This document shows, one piece after another, positions 1-7,948 of a stretch of DNA of 64,000 nt. The stretch spans positions 53,806-117,805 of the forward strand of contig JACKET010000022.1 of the NCBI GenBank assembly GCA_020632875.1, written 5' to 3'. Made by a program: the position numbers and the translations under genes. The first letter of the stretch is position 1, and each line of letters opens with the position of its first letter. The DNA is from Alphaproteobacteria bacterium. GTDB lineage: Bacteria; Myxococcota_A; UBA796; GCA-2862545. Under the pieces are notes generated by a model, which searched no databases, was not told where the DNA came from, and worked only from the letters and a program-made list of their open reading frames with translations.

Positions 1-663
1 GAGGCCGATCCGGTCGCGGCTCGCGCCCGTGTACGCGCCGCGGGCCGCTCCGAACAGCTCCGCCTCCAGCAGGCTCTCGGGGATGGCGCCGCAGTTCACG
101 GCCACGAACGGCCCTCCCGCAACGGCCGAGCGCCCGTGGATGCGGCGCGCCAGCAGCTCCTTCCCGGTGCCGCTCTCGCCCGTCACGAGGATGGGCAGGC
201 GGCTCGGCGCGGCCCGATCGGCGTCCGCCAGCACGGCGAGCAGGGCGGGGGAGCGCCCCACGATGCCGTCCTCTGCCGCGTCGGGGGCCCGGCGCAGGCG
301 GGAGAGCGCCGCGGCGTTCCGGATCTGGACGAGCGCCGCGTCGAGGTCGAGCGGCTTCGTGAGGAATGCGAACGCCCCGGCCCGCGTGGCCTGGACGGCG
401 CGGTCGACCGTCGCGAAGCCGGTCACCAGGATCACGGGCAGGTCCGGCACGAGGCCCGCCGCGGCCCGCTGCACCTCGAGGCCGTCCATCCCGTCCATCC
501 GGAGGTCCGTGACCAGCACGTCCGGCGCGCGGGTGCGCAGCGCGGCGAGCGCCTCGGCGGGCTCGGTGAACACGACCGCGGTGTAGCCCTCGTCCTCGAG
601 GATCTCGGCGAGGGCGGTGGCGCTGGGCTCGTGGTCGTCGAGCACGTAGACGAGTGCGCTCAT
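1..663 (-). CDS. NtrC-family sigma-54-dependent response regulator (3' end outside window)
   Basis: The first 221 residues are visible; the gene runs off the left edge. A receiver domain (about 1-120) has the acidic pair at D9-D10, phospho-acceptor D53 in VTDLRMDG and K103 in LTKPL. An AAA+ domain follows, with Walker A GESGTGKE (162-169) and GAYTGA (209-214), a Phe-to-Tyr form of the GAFTGA loop that contacts sigma-54. The HTH lies outside the window. Its ATG overlaps the stop of the histidine kinase gene (ATGA), so the two are almost certainly a translationally coupled cognate pair. It probably activates sigma-54 promoters, including the candidate one heading its own operon at about 4205-4224 (inference). 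Confidence 0.95.
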   Translation of the reverse strand, partial: MSALVYVLDDHEPSATALAEILEDEGYTAVVFTEPAEALAALRTRAPDVLVTDLRMDGMDGLEVQRAAAGLVPDLPVILVTGFATVDRAVQATRAGAFAFLTKPLDLDAALVQIRNAAALSRLRRAPDAAEDGIVGRSPALLAVLADADRAAPSRLPILVTGESGTGKELLARRIHGRSAVAGGPFVAVNCGAIPESLLEAELFGAARGAYTGASRDRIGL

Positions 664-2003
664 GGCGTCGGCATCCGGAGCTGGAAGGTCGTGGGGTGGG
701 CCGACGCGAGGGTCAGGGACCCCTGCATCGCCTCGGCGAGGCGGCGGGAGAGGGGCAGGCCGAGGCCGCTCCCCTGGGCGCGCGTGGTGTGGAACCACTC
801 GAATGCCGCGTCGGGCTCGGCGATTCCGGGCCCGTCGTCGGTGAACGACGCGACGAGCGCGGGCCCGGCGTCGATCGCGACGTGGACCCGCGTGGCCCCG
901 GCCTGGTGGGCGTTCAGCAGCAGGTTGCGGAGGATCTGGAGCACCATGCCGCGGTCGCCGACCAGCACGCCGTCGCCGTCGATGTCGATCGCGAGCGGGA
1001 CCTCGCCCGCGAGGGACCCGAGCAGCGCGCGCAGGTCGAGCGTCTCGGCGGCGGGGGCGAGGGGCGCGGTGAGATCGACGAGGCGCTGCACGATCACCTC
1101 GAGCTGGCCGACCTGATCGAGCAGCCGGCCCGACATCGCGGCGGTCTGCTCGTCGCCGGAGAGGCGCTCCAGCCGGCGGACCGTGAGGGACATCGCGTTC
1201 AGCGGATTGCGCAGCTCGTGCGCCACACCGGCCGCGAGGCGCGTGAGCTCGGCGATGCGGGCGTCGTGCTCGGCCGCGATGCGGGCGTCGCGCTCGCGGA
1301 TGCCGCCGAGCAGGCCGTCGAGGGTCTGCGCGACGTGCCGCACCTCCCGCGGACCCTCGACGGGCACGGCCTCCCCGGCGCCCAGCGCGCGCTCGAGCCG
1401 CACCAGCGGGGCCGACAGCAGCAGCGCGACGAGCGCCGCGCCCGCCGTGACGAGCACCAGCAGGACCCCGCTCACGAGCAGCTGCGTGCGGCGCAGCCGG
1501 TCGGCCGCCCGCAGCGTGGCGCCGGAGCCCTCCACCGCCGCCACCCAGCCGGGATGACCGGGCACCGGGGCGTACGCCGTGAGGTAGGGCTCGCCGTCGG
1601 CCGCGGTGTACAGCGGCCCCGCGACGACCTCGCCCGCCACGGCGCGCGCGATGAGGTCGCGCTCGGCCGCGCCGGGCAGCCAGGTGCCGCCGGACCCCAG
1701 CACCACGTCGGGCCCGATCAGCGCGAGGTCGTGGAGGTGCCCGCCCTCGCGGAGCGCCTCCAGCCGCGCGTCGATCTCGGCGCGGCTGCGCGCACCGCCG
1801 ATGCGGGCGACGGTCTCGACGGGCAGCTCGGCGGCCGCCGTGGCGACGAGCCCCGCTTCGGCGCGCACATGGTCTTCGAGGCCCTGCACCAGCGCGTCGG
1901 TCACGCTGGACCCCGTGAGCGCCACGAGCACGAGCACGCTGCCCAGCGACACCGCCACCAGCGACAGCCACGTGATGCTCCAGACCGACCAGGCGCCCTT
2001 CAT
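660..2003 (-). CDS. Membrane sensor histidine kinase (NtrB-like)
   Basis: This 447-residue protein has a membrane segment at about 8-30, a roughly 140-residue extracytoplasmic sensor region, a second membrane segment at about 173-195 and a HAMP-like linker. The HisKA H-box is at H262 (AHELRNPLN). The ATPase N-box lies near N364 (NLLLNAHQAG), with G boxes DDGPGIAE and GSGLGLPLS. The ATG at 2003 is preferred because GGGAGACC precedes it; an open frame runs further upstream only because of the high GC. The gene follows the cytochrome/barrel gene by 50 bp and overlaps the regulator gene by 4 bp. It probably senses a redox or periplasmic cue linked to the cytochromes (inference); the sensor fold is not recognised. 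Confidence 0.93.
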   Translation of the reverse strand: MKGAWSVWSITWLSLVAVSLGSVLVLVALTGSSVTDALVQGLEDHVRAEAGLVATAAAELPVETVARIGGARSRAEIDARLEALREGGHLHDLALIGPDVVLGSGGTWLPGAAERDLIARAVAGEVVAGPLYTAADGEPYLTAYAPVPGHPGWVAAVEGSGATLRAADRLRRTQLLVSGVLLVLVTAGAALVALLLSAPLVRLERALGAGEAVPVEGPREVRHVAQTLDGLLGGIRERDARIAAEHDARIAELTRLAAGVAHELRNPLNAMSLTVRRLERLSGDEQTAAMSGRLLDQVGQLEVIVQRLVDLTAPLAPAAETLDLRALLGSLAGEVPLAIDIDGDGVLVGDRGMVLQILRNLLLNAHQAGATRVHVAIDAGPALVASFTDDGPGIAEPDAAFEWFHTTRAQGSGLGLPLSRRLAEAMQGSLTLASAHPTTFQLRMPTP

Positions 2004-2053
2004 GGTCTCCCGGAGCTGCACACGCCGTGCCAGCCCCGGGAGCCATTGTACGG

Positions 2054-3409
2054 TCAGAACCAGATGTGGGTCTGCACGAGCGCGTCGGTGCGCACGGTGC
2101 CCTTCGGCGTGAGCAGCATGCGCGTCGTGCCTTCGAGCGTCAGGCCGGGCAGGGGGGTGACGACCAGCCCGAGCCCGTGCCGCTGCTGCATCCCACCGAC
2201 CTGCAGGTCGTCGAACCAGGCGTCCGACCGCACCTTCGCCACGATGCCGTTGCGGACGAGGAACGACAGCTCGCTCATCGCGGCGACGGGCAGGGTCACG
2301 TCCTGCTCGCGCGTGCGGCGGCCCGCCGTCACCTCGCCGAGCCAGGTGACGGGCAGCGCGGGCCAGAACGGCCGCGGCGACAGGCCCCAGCCCACGCCCA
2401 CCGCTTCGAGGTCGCCCCGCCCGAGCCCGTGGCGACGCCGGATCTGGGCATGGCCGGTGAGGCTCCAGTCCAGATCGCGCCAGCCGCCCTGCACCGCCGC
2501 GCCCCAGCCCGTGTCGGGTGCCGCGCCCAGCACGGACGCGTCGTTCGCGAACACGCTGGCCTGGGCGAACGGGTAGTTCGGCGCCGTGCCGACCTCCGCG
2601 CCGATGACCGTGTTCGCGCTGTCGGCCGCGCTCGCTTCGAACAGCGTGCGCACCGGCGAGGTGTGGTCGTCGAGCATGGTGCCGAAGGCCGGCTGGAAGG
2701 CGCCCGCGCGGGCCCAGCTCATCCCCGGCAGCTCGTGCACCATGGCGTACGCCCGGCGCGCGAACACGGGGCTCCCGCTGCCCGAGGCCTGGCCGGCCGC
2801 GGTGGCGGCGAGGGTCAGATGGTGCACGGGGTGCACGGCCGCGTGCAGGTCGAGCTGCATCGGGAAGACGGCGTTCGTCGCGCTGTACCACGCGGCGCGA
2901 AGGTCTCCGCCCACCGCCACCACCGGGTCGGCGTTCAGGCTGCCGTAGCGCCCGTCCCAGAGCGACATCCGCACGGGTCGCGGGTGGCGTCCCATCGCCC
3001 ACAGGTTGCCGGTCTGGCCGGCGCCGACGCCCTCGCGCGCCTCGTCGAGGTCGCTCGGCACGGTGCGCCCCTCGCCGGTGGCCGGCCGACCGAGCACGTG
3101 GCGAAGCTTCCAGACCGTGCCGGGCGTGAGGATCTCGCGATCGACATCGCTGTAGGACCGCTCCTGGCCGCCCACGATCCCGAGCGTCGACGCGCCGTAG
3201 AAGCGGCCACTCGTGTTGCGGAGCCCGCCGCCCGCCGGGTCGACGTGGCACGAGAGGCAGGTCATCGTGCACTTCCGGCCTTCGAGCTCGGGATTGTCCC
3301 AGCCGTCCTCGTCCTCGAGCGTGGGGCTCACGTGGCAGTTCCCGCACGTGCGGCCCGAGCGCTGCGCGTACATCGGGAGCGCCATGGCGCTGGTGATCAG
3401 CACGATCAT
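2054..3409 (-). CDS. Dihaem c-type cytochrome / outer-membrane beta-barrel protein
   Basis: A 451-residue exported protein. A short signal peptide ends near A15. Two CxxCH haem sites follow at C22-H26 (CGNCH) and C51-H55 (CLSCH). From about residue 75 it shows alternating aromatic/small residues typical of beta-strands and ends in a terminal Phe (THIWF), a signal often recognised by the BAM machinery. I read it as an outer-membrane barrel with an N-terminal periplasmic dihaem plug, able in principle to pass electrons across the outer membrane. Its start overlaps the stop of the upstream monohaem lipoprotein gene by 4 bp. The exact family is not recognised, and the electron-transfer role is inferred from haem sites and context. 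Confidence 0.8.
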   Translation of the reverse strand: MIVLITSAMALPMYAQRSGRTCGNCHVSPTLEDEDGWDNPELEGRKCTMTCLSCHVDPAGGGLRNTSGRFYGASTLGIVGGQERSYSDVDREILTPGTVWKLRHVLGRPATGEGRTVPSDLDEAREGVGAGQTGNLWAMGRHPRPVRMSLWDGRYGSLNADPVVAVGGDLRAAWYSATNAVFPMQLDLHAAVHPVHHLTLAATAAGQASGSGSPVFARRAYAMVHELPGMSWARAGAFQPAFGTMLDDHTSPVRTLFEASAADSANTVIGAEVGTAPNYPFAQASVFANDASVLGAAPDTGWGAAVQGGWRDLDWSLTGHAQIRRRHGLGRGDLEAVGVGWGLSPRPFWPALPVTWLGEVTAGRRTREQDVTLPVAAMSELSFLVRNGIVAKVRSDAWFDDLQVGGMQQRHGLGLVVTPLPGLTLEGTTRMLLTPKGTVRTDALVQTHIWF

Positions 3410-3774
3410 GGCGGGCCCTCCGCGACGACCCAGCGCGCGAGGAGCTCCTGCTCGGCGGGCGTCAGGTGCTCGATTGCGCCGGGCGGCATGCTCGCGGGGC
3501 GCCAGCCCTCGCACGGCGCGGCGCCGGGGTCGGCGTTCTCGGAGTGGAGCCCGTAGCGCTCGGCGACGTCGGCCTCGACGGCGGTGCACGCCGCCCGGAC
3601 CCGCGTGGAGCGGGCCGATGCGTACCGGTCGAGCTCGACACCCCCGTCCCGCCGGCCTTCGGACGTGTGGCACCGGGTGCAGTGCCTCTCGAGGACCGGC
3701 GAGACCTCCGCGTAGGTCGGGGCGTCGGGCGCGGGCGCCGCAGCGCACCCGGCCAGCACCAGCAGGAGCCGCAT
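3406..3774 (-). CDS. Monohaem cytochrome c lipoprotein
   Basis: A 122-residue protein starting MRLLLVLAGC. The lipobox cysteine is C10, so it is expected to be lipid-anchored. One haem site is at C32-H36 (CTRCH), and a later SMPPG segment supplies the usual axial Met of small class I cytochromes. The ATG at 3774 is chosen because it gives a clean lipoprotein signal and overlaps the preceding stop (ATGA). A longer open frame to 4005 reads antisense-like Arg-rich sequence with no signal. It lies between two other haem proteins in the same operon, so it probably shuttles electrons between them. Confidence 0.85.
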   Translation of the reverse strand: MRLLLVLAGCAAAPAPDAPTYAEVSPVLERHCTRCHTSEGRRDGGVELDRYASARSTRVRAACTAVEADVAERYGLHSENADPGAAPCEGWRPASMPPGAIEHLTPAEQELLARWVVAEGPP

Positions 3775-4178
3775 CAGTCCGCACCGCCGGCGACGGCCTG
3801 ACCGGCCCGCTGCTCCGACCAGCGCTGCCCGTGGCACGTGAAGCAGCTCGGCCCGTCGGAGCCGAGCAGGTGGCGGTCTGCCTGGGCGAAGTCGGGGCTG
3901 TACGTGTAGTCGCCGTGGCAGCCGCTCGCGTCGCACGAGAGGTCGGCGCGCGCGGGGCGGATGTCGTCGGGGCACGTGGTGCGCCGACCGCTCGGATCGC
4001 CGCACAGGTACGGGGTGTCGTAGCCGCGGGCATGCATCACGCCCTCCTGGCTCACCGTGTGCGCGGGCTCGGACGGTGGGTCGTACCGGCCTCCCCGCGC
4101 GGCGCGGCCTTCGCCGCCCTCCTCGATCTCACAGGCGCTCACCGCGACCACCGACGCCACCAGGATCCATCGACGCAT
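3774..4178 (-). CDS. Cytochrome c-like lipoprotein with CxxCH and CX4CH haem motifs
   Basis: The 134-residue first gene of the cytochrome/two-component operon. The signal MRRWILVASVVAVSAC puts the lipid-modified cysteine at C16. Near the C-terminus there is a normal haem site C112-H116 (CFTCH). About 25 residues earlier there is C82-DASG-C87-H88, a CX4CH spacing known from tetrahaem c3-type cytochromes but otherwise uncommon. An upstream GGAGG (4183-4187) fixes the ATG at 4178; a 182-residue reading starting further out has no signal. Expected at the outer or inner membrane, periplasm-facing. Whether the CX4CH site carries haem cannot be told from sequence. Confidence 0.85.
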   Translation of the reverse strand: MRRWILVASVVAVSACEIEEGGEGRAARGGRYDPPSEPAHTVSQEGVMHARGYDTPYLCGDPSGRRTTCPDDIRPARADLSCDASGCHGDYTYSPDFAQADRHLLGSDGPSCFTCHGQRWSEQRAGQAVAGGAD

Positions 4179-4204
4179 TCGACCTCCATGTCGATGCACC
4201 GGGG

Positions 4205-4224
4205 AATGCGAGGGGCGTGCCGGG
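4205..4224 (-). promoter_or_regulatory. Candidate sigma-54 (-24/-12) promoter for the cytochrome/two-component operon
   Basis: Read on the minus strand, CCGGCACGCCCCTCGCAT matches the sigma-54 consensus YTGGCACGN4TTGCW, with the invariant GG (4221-4220) and GC (4209-4208) exactly 10 nt apart. Transcription would start near 4196. That leaves a short leader carrying the GGAGG at 4183-4187 before the ATG at 4178. The operon ends in a sigma-54-dependent activator, so autoactivation is plausible. One mismatch lies in each half. Confidence 0.65.
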
Positions 4225-4270
4225 GGTTTCGCACGGAGAGACCGTGATTCTCGCGCGTGGGCGCCAGAAC

Positions 4271-4330
4271 CCCGCCGGTCGACCGCAAGAGATCCGCCAC
4301 CGAAAGGAATCTTGCGGACCACCGCAAGAG
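4271..4330. promoter_or_regulatory. Tandem palindromic sites upstream of the sigma-54 promoter (candidate enhancer)
   Basis: A perfect inverted repeat TCTTGCGG-ACCA-CCGCAAGA lies at 4310-4329. A second CCGCAAGA half-site, with a weak left arm, lies at 4283-4290. The two sites are 39 bp apart and share the extended CCGCAAGAGA(T/A)CCGCC. They sit about 60-110 bp upstream of the -24 element, the usual position of enhancer sites for NtrC-type activators. The same region also precedes the plus-strand gene at 4365. Confidence 0.6.
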
Positions 4331-4364
4331 AACCGCCGCGCTAGCATTCGGCCGGGGGTGGAGA

Positions 4365-5270
4365 ATGGCGGTGTCGTTCGACGACCTGTACAGCCGCGAC
4401 CCGGCGCGCATCCGGGCGGCGCTCGACGCGGGGTCCTCGGAGTGGGCGCGCCTCGATCCGCCAGGCCGACAGGCGCTCGAGCACGCGATGGCCGCCACCC
4501 GACCGCGCCTGACGGCCGCCAACGGCCGCGCGCTGCTCGACGGCCTCGGGGCGCCACGTCCCGCGTGGGCGCGCTGGGTGTGCGCGTGCGCGGGCCCGCC
4601 GCACGTCACCGGCATCAGCAACGCGTTCCCGGCGGTGCTCCAGCGGTGGATGCGCGAAGACCCCGCGGTGGTCGAGGTCGTCGGCGTGCTGCTGCGCGAT
4701 GCCGACGCCGCGATCCGCCGCGGTGCGCTGGATGCCTGCTACGGCTTCGCGAAGGAGGAGGATCTCGGCGGTCCGCTGGTCGCGGAGGGCCTGTGGCACT
4801 GCGAGTCCACGGGCGACTTCGACGGCGGCGCCATCCTCGCCCAGCACGCCATCCGGTTCGGCCACCCCGCGGCTCTCCGTCGCGCGCTCATGGCGCCGGG
4901 CGACGCGTGCCGGGGGGCCATCACGATGCTCGACCGCGCGCCCGGATCGGTCGATCTGGTCGCATTGGAGGACGTGCTCGAGCACGTCGAGAAGAAGGGC
5001 GCGAAGTCCGCCCGCGAGTGCGCGAGCCGCTTGCTGGCGCGGATGCTGGTCGAGCGCGGCGACCGCGAGGCGCTCGTGCCCCGGCTGTTCGAGCGGAGCG
5101 CCACGGTGCGGGCCCACACGGCTGCCGGCCTCCGGAACGCCGCCCTCGACGGCATCTCCATCGCGTCCGTCCGCGCCGACCTCGAGAAGGTCGTGGCCGA
5201 GTCGGACGGATTCCGGAGTCGCGCGGCCTCCGAGGCCCTCGCTGCCGCGCGCGAGGCTCAGGGCACGTAG
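4365..5270 (+). CDS. HEAT-repeat-like alpha-helical protein
   Basis: A 301-residue soluble protein without signal or membrane segment. It is almost entirely helical, with repeated Leu/Ala-rich helix pairs of roughly 30-40 residues (for example around VVEVVGVLLRDADAAIRRGA) of the kind seen in HEAT/armadillo solenoids. The start MAVSFDDLYSRD is chosen because the sequence before it is the promoter region, although the frame stays open to 4257. Such proteins normally act as protein-binding scaffolds; the partner is unknown. Its 3' end overlaps the convergent lipoprotein gene by 13 bp. Confidence 0.75.
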   Translation: MAVSFDDLYSRDPARIRAALDAGSSEWARLDPPGRQALEHAMAATRPRLTAANGRALLDGLGAPRPAWARWVCACAGPPHVTGISNAFPAVLQRWMREDPAVVEVVGVLLRDADAAIRRGALDACYGFAKEEDLGGPLVAEGLWHCESTGDFDGGAILAQHAIRFGHPAALRRALMAPGDACRGAITMLDRAPGSVDLVALEDVLEHVEKKGAKSARECASRLLARMLVERGDREALVPRLFERSATVRAHTAAGLRNAALDGISIASVRADLEKVVAESDGFRSRAASEALAAAREAQGT

Positions 5271-7057
5271 GGGCGCACGTAGACGGCCCCGCTGTCCTGC
5301 GCGTTGTCGTTCGTCTCGTCCCCGTCGACCCCGGTGGCGTCGCTGTCCTCGTACTCGGCCGCCACCACGAGGAGGCCCGCCGAGAGCGCGACGGCGTTGC
5401 CGAACCCGTCGGACGGGCGGTTCGTCGAGGCCTTGAGGTAGGCGCGCTGCGTCCACGTCGTGCCGGAGCGGTCGAAGAGGTACGCGGCCCCGCTCGCGAA
5501 GGCGGCGTCGTTCGCCTGGTCTCCACCGAGGTTCGTGCCGTTGCCGCCCTCGAATGACGCGCCGACGAGCAGCGAGTCGCCGACGAGGGAGACGGACTCC
5601 CCGAAGTGGTCCGCGCCCGTGTACGCCGCTTTGATGTACTCCTGCTGCGTCCACGTCGTGCCGGAGCGCGTGAACACGTAGACGGCCCCGGTCCAGGTGG
5701 TCTGGTTCACGTTCTGGTCCGCGCCGATGCCGGCGGCCGTGCTCGATTCGCCGGGAGCGCCCACGACGAGGGTGTCGCCGTACACGTCGACGCTCTCGCC
5801 GAAGTAGTCGTATTCGTCGGAGTTCGACGCCTTCACGTACGCCTGCTGCGACCACGTCGTGCCGTTGCGGGTGAACACGTAGACGGCGCCCGCGTAGTAG
5901 ACCGTGTCGTCGGCCTGGTTCCCGTCGATGCCGTCGGCTCCGCTCGATTCGCTCGGCGCGCCGACGACCAGCGTGTCGGCGTGCAGCGCGAGGCCGCGTC
6001 CGAACTCGTCGTTCAGGCTGGGGTTCGAGGCCTTGATGTACGCCTGCTGCGTCCAGACGGCGCCATTCCGGGTGAAGACGTAGACCGCACCGCTGCCCGA
6101 GATGCTGTCGTCGGACTCGTCGCCGTTCACGCCCGCCGAGCCTCCCGGCTCGTGCCAGGCGCCGATCGCGACCGTCTCGCCGGAGATGTCGACGGACCGG
6201 CCGAACCAGCGCGCGCCGCCCGTGGTGCTGGCCTTCAGGTAGGCCTGCTGGGTCCACGTGGTGCCGGAGCGCGTGAACACGTACGCGGCGCCCGCCTGGG
6301 CGTACGTGTCGTCGTTCTGGTCGCCGTTCACACCCGGCGCCATGCTCGATTCGCCGTACGCGCCGACGACGAGGGTGTCGCCCTCGATGGCCACGGCGTA
6401 GCCGAAGTAGTCGTAGTCGCCGGTGTTGCTGGCCTTGAGGAAGGCCTGCTGGCTCCACGTGCCCGAGGCGTCGCGCACGAACACGTACGCGGCCCCGCTG
6501 CGGAAGGCGTCGTCGTTCGTGCCCACGCCGTTCACGCCCATCGCGTCGCTGGACTCGAAGTCCGCCCCGACGACCAGTGTGTCGCCGTCGACGGCCACGG
6601 CCTTCCCGAAGAAGTCCTGCACGCCGGTGTTGCTGGCCTTCAGGTACGTCGAGCGCGCGTCGGCGCAGGTCAGCCCGACCAGCGGGAGGCACGGATCGGC
6701 GACGCCGGTGTCGGTGCTCCCGGTGTCGGCGGCCGCGGTGTCCACCGCGCCGGTGTCGCCGGTCGCGTCGGTGTCGGTGTCCGAATCGGTGTCGGAGTCC
6801 GTGTCTGCGTCGGTGTCGGAGTCCGTGTCTGCGTCGGTGTCGGAGTCCGTGTCGGTATCGGAGTCCGTATCGGAGTCCGTATCGGCATCGGTGTCGGAGT
6901 CCGTGTCGGCATCGGTGTCGGAGTCGGTGTCGGCATCGGTGTCGGAGTCCGTGTCGGTATCGGTGTCCGTCTCGGTGTCGGTATCGGTGTCGACCACGCG
7001 ACCCTTACAGGCCACGAGACTCCACAACAGCATGCCGGAAAGGCCCCAGGACCGCAT
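5258..7057 (-). CDS. FG-GAP beta-propeller lipoprotein with Asp-Thr/Ser/Ala linker
   Basis: A 599-residue surface lipoprotein. The signal ends in LWSLVAC, so the mature protein begins at the Cys. A low-complexity linker of D-T/S/A dipeptides (encoded at about 6761-6993) is followed by about seven repeats of 60-70 residues. Each repeat has the pattern YLKAS..G..DxFG.AVA..GDTLVVGA..E, then GAAYVFTR.G..W.QQ, typical of FG-GAP/integrin-type propellers. The ATG at 7057 has a strong GAGGGGGAG ribosome site; an in-frame ATG at 7078 lacks one. Probably displayed on the cell surface by the extended linker. Function unknown; adhesion is the usual guess for this fold. Confidence 0.88.
   Translation of the reverse strand: MRSWGLSGMLLWSLVACKGRVVDTDTDTETDTDTDTDSDTDADTDSDTDADTDSDTDADTDSDTDSDTDTDSDTDADTDSDTDADTDSDTDSDTDTDATGDTGAVDTAAADTGSTDTGVADPCLPLVGLTCADARSTYLKASNTGVQDFFGKAVAVDGDTLVVGADFESSDAMGVNGVGTNDDAFRSGAAYVFVRDASGTWSQQAFLKASNTGDYDYFGYAVAIEGDTLVVGAYGESSMAPGVNGDQNDDTYAQAGAAYVFTRSGTTWTQQAYLKASTTGGARWFGRSVDISGETVAIGAWHEPGGSAGVNGDESDDSISGSGAVYVFTRNGAVWTQQAYIKASNPSLNDEFGRGLALHADTLVVGAPSESSGADGIDGNQADDTVYYAGAVYVFTRNGTTWSQQAYVKASNSDEYDYFGESVDVYGDTLVVGAPGESSTAAGIGADQNVNQTTWTGAVYVFTRSGTTWTQQEYIKAAYTGADHFGESVSLVGDSLLVGASFEGGNGTNLGGDQANDAAFASGAAYLFDRSGTTWTQRAYLKASTNRPSDGFGNAVALSAGLLVVAAEYEDSDATGVDGDETNDNAQDSGAVYVRPYVP
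6761..6993. repeat. Coding microsatellite (Asp-Thr/Ser/Ala dipeptide linker)
   Basis: Imperfect 6-base repeat, mainly GTGTCG/GAGTCC/GTGTCT on the plus strand, coding for alternating Asp and Thr/Ser/Ala in the minus-strand FG-GAP lipoprotein. No stop codon arises in any frame, which creates spurious reading frames here. Confidence 0.9.
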
Positions 7058-7132
7058 CGCTCCCCCTCGTCCGCGCACGTGCGCGTCAGGGGTGGCTAAT
7101 GAGTCGCTCGAAAGCCCGCAAATCCCGGCCGT

Positions 7133-7948
7133 TCAGCGGGAGACCCAGCCCGACCCGTCCCAGCCGTACGTCTCGGTGTAGACCTCGTCGTCGGCCGGCG
7201 CGACCTCGCGGAGCACGTCGTCCCCGTCGAACGTCCACTTCTCGTCCCACTTGTCGTCGCGGTCGAGGTCGAGCTTCACGCGGTTCGCCGTCGCGTGCCC
7301 CGCGTCCTGGTAGACGTTGACCTTGAACGGGGTGCTCTTCGACGCGTCCTTCAGCTTGTCGGACTTGATGTCCCGCCCGCGGTAGGCCATCGCGATCGTG
7401 TCGACGGGACGGCCCTTCGCGGCGGTGTGGGCCTCGTCGGGAGCCGCGGGCTCGGCCGCTTCGCCTTCTCCCTCCCAGGAGACCCCGTTCCAGCGGAGCG
7501 TCTTCGCGTAGACCTCGTCGTCGTCGGGCGCGATCTCGCGGGTGACGACCCCGGGCTCGAAGGTCCACTTCTCGTCCCACTTCTCGTCGCGGTCGAGGTC
7601 GATCTTCAGCCGGTTCACCGAGGCGCTGCCGGCATCCTGGTAGGCGTTGATCTTGTAGGGCCCCGGGACGGCATCCTTGAGCTTGTCGGCGCCGAGATCG
7701 CGGCCCTGGAAAGCGAGCGCGACATCCACGTACGTCTGTCGCCGCGTGGGGACCGGCGTGGGCGACGCGACCGGCATGGGGGACGGTGGCGGCTGGTTCA
7801 GGACGACGGGGCCCTCGAGCTGCGTGGTGGACCGCGTGCAGGAGTCCATCGCGCCCGCGAGGAGGAACACCGTCGCGCCGCAGCCGATGCCGACCACGGT
7901 GCCCACGCCGATCATGAAGTTCTTCAGGCGGACCTTGCCGGCGAGCAT
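7133..7948 (-). CDS. Membrane-anchored protein with two copies of an Asp-rich domain
   Basis: A 271-residue protein with one membrane segment (about 10-35, GVGTVVGIGCGATVFLLAG) and a Pro-rich spacer. Two related domains of about 75 residues follow (about 70-145 and 180-255). Each runs DxxxAxxGRDxxxDKLKDA, NxYQDAG, then D(L)DRDxKWDEKWTF and a DDEVYxxTxxWxGxxW ending. The DLDRD.KWDEKW segment resembles an acidic calcium-binding loop. The ATG overlaps the stop of the second small radical SAM gene (ATGA), so it is the last gene of that cluster. I do not recognise the domain; it could be a partner or a substrate of the radical SAM enzymes. Confidence 0.8.
   Translation of the reverse strand: MLAGKVRLKNFMIGVGTVVGIGCGATVFLLAGAMDSCTRSTTQLEGPVVLNQPPPSPMPVASPTPVPTRRQTYVDVALAFQGRDLGADKLKDAVPGPYKINAYQDAGSASVNRLKIDLDRDEKWDEKWTFEPGVVTREIAPDDDEVYAKTLRWNGVSWEGEGEAAEPAAPDEAHTAAKGRPVDTIAMAYRGRDIKSDKLKDASKSTPFKVNVYQDAGHATANRVKLDLDRDDKWDEKWTFDGDDVLREVAPADDEVYTETYGWDGSGWVSR

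Noticed and set aside
136..2576. Long plus-strand reading frames (326 and 640 residues) over the histidine kinase region
   Set aside because: They are opposite-strand shadows of GC-rich genes: Arg/Gly/Pro-rich, no domains, no ribosome sites.
6670..7181. Plus-strand Ser/Val- and Arg/Pro-rich frames over the microsatellite
   Set aside because: A 6-base repeat without stops reads open in all frames; composition is an artefact of the Asp-linker code.
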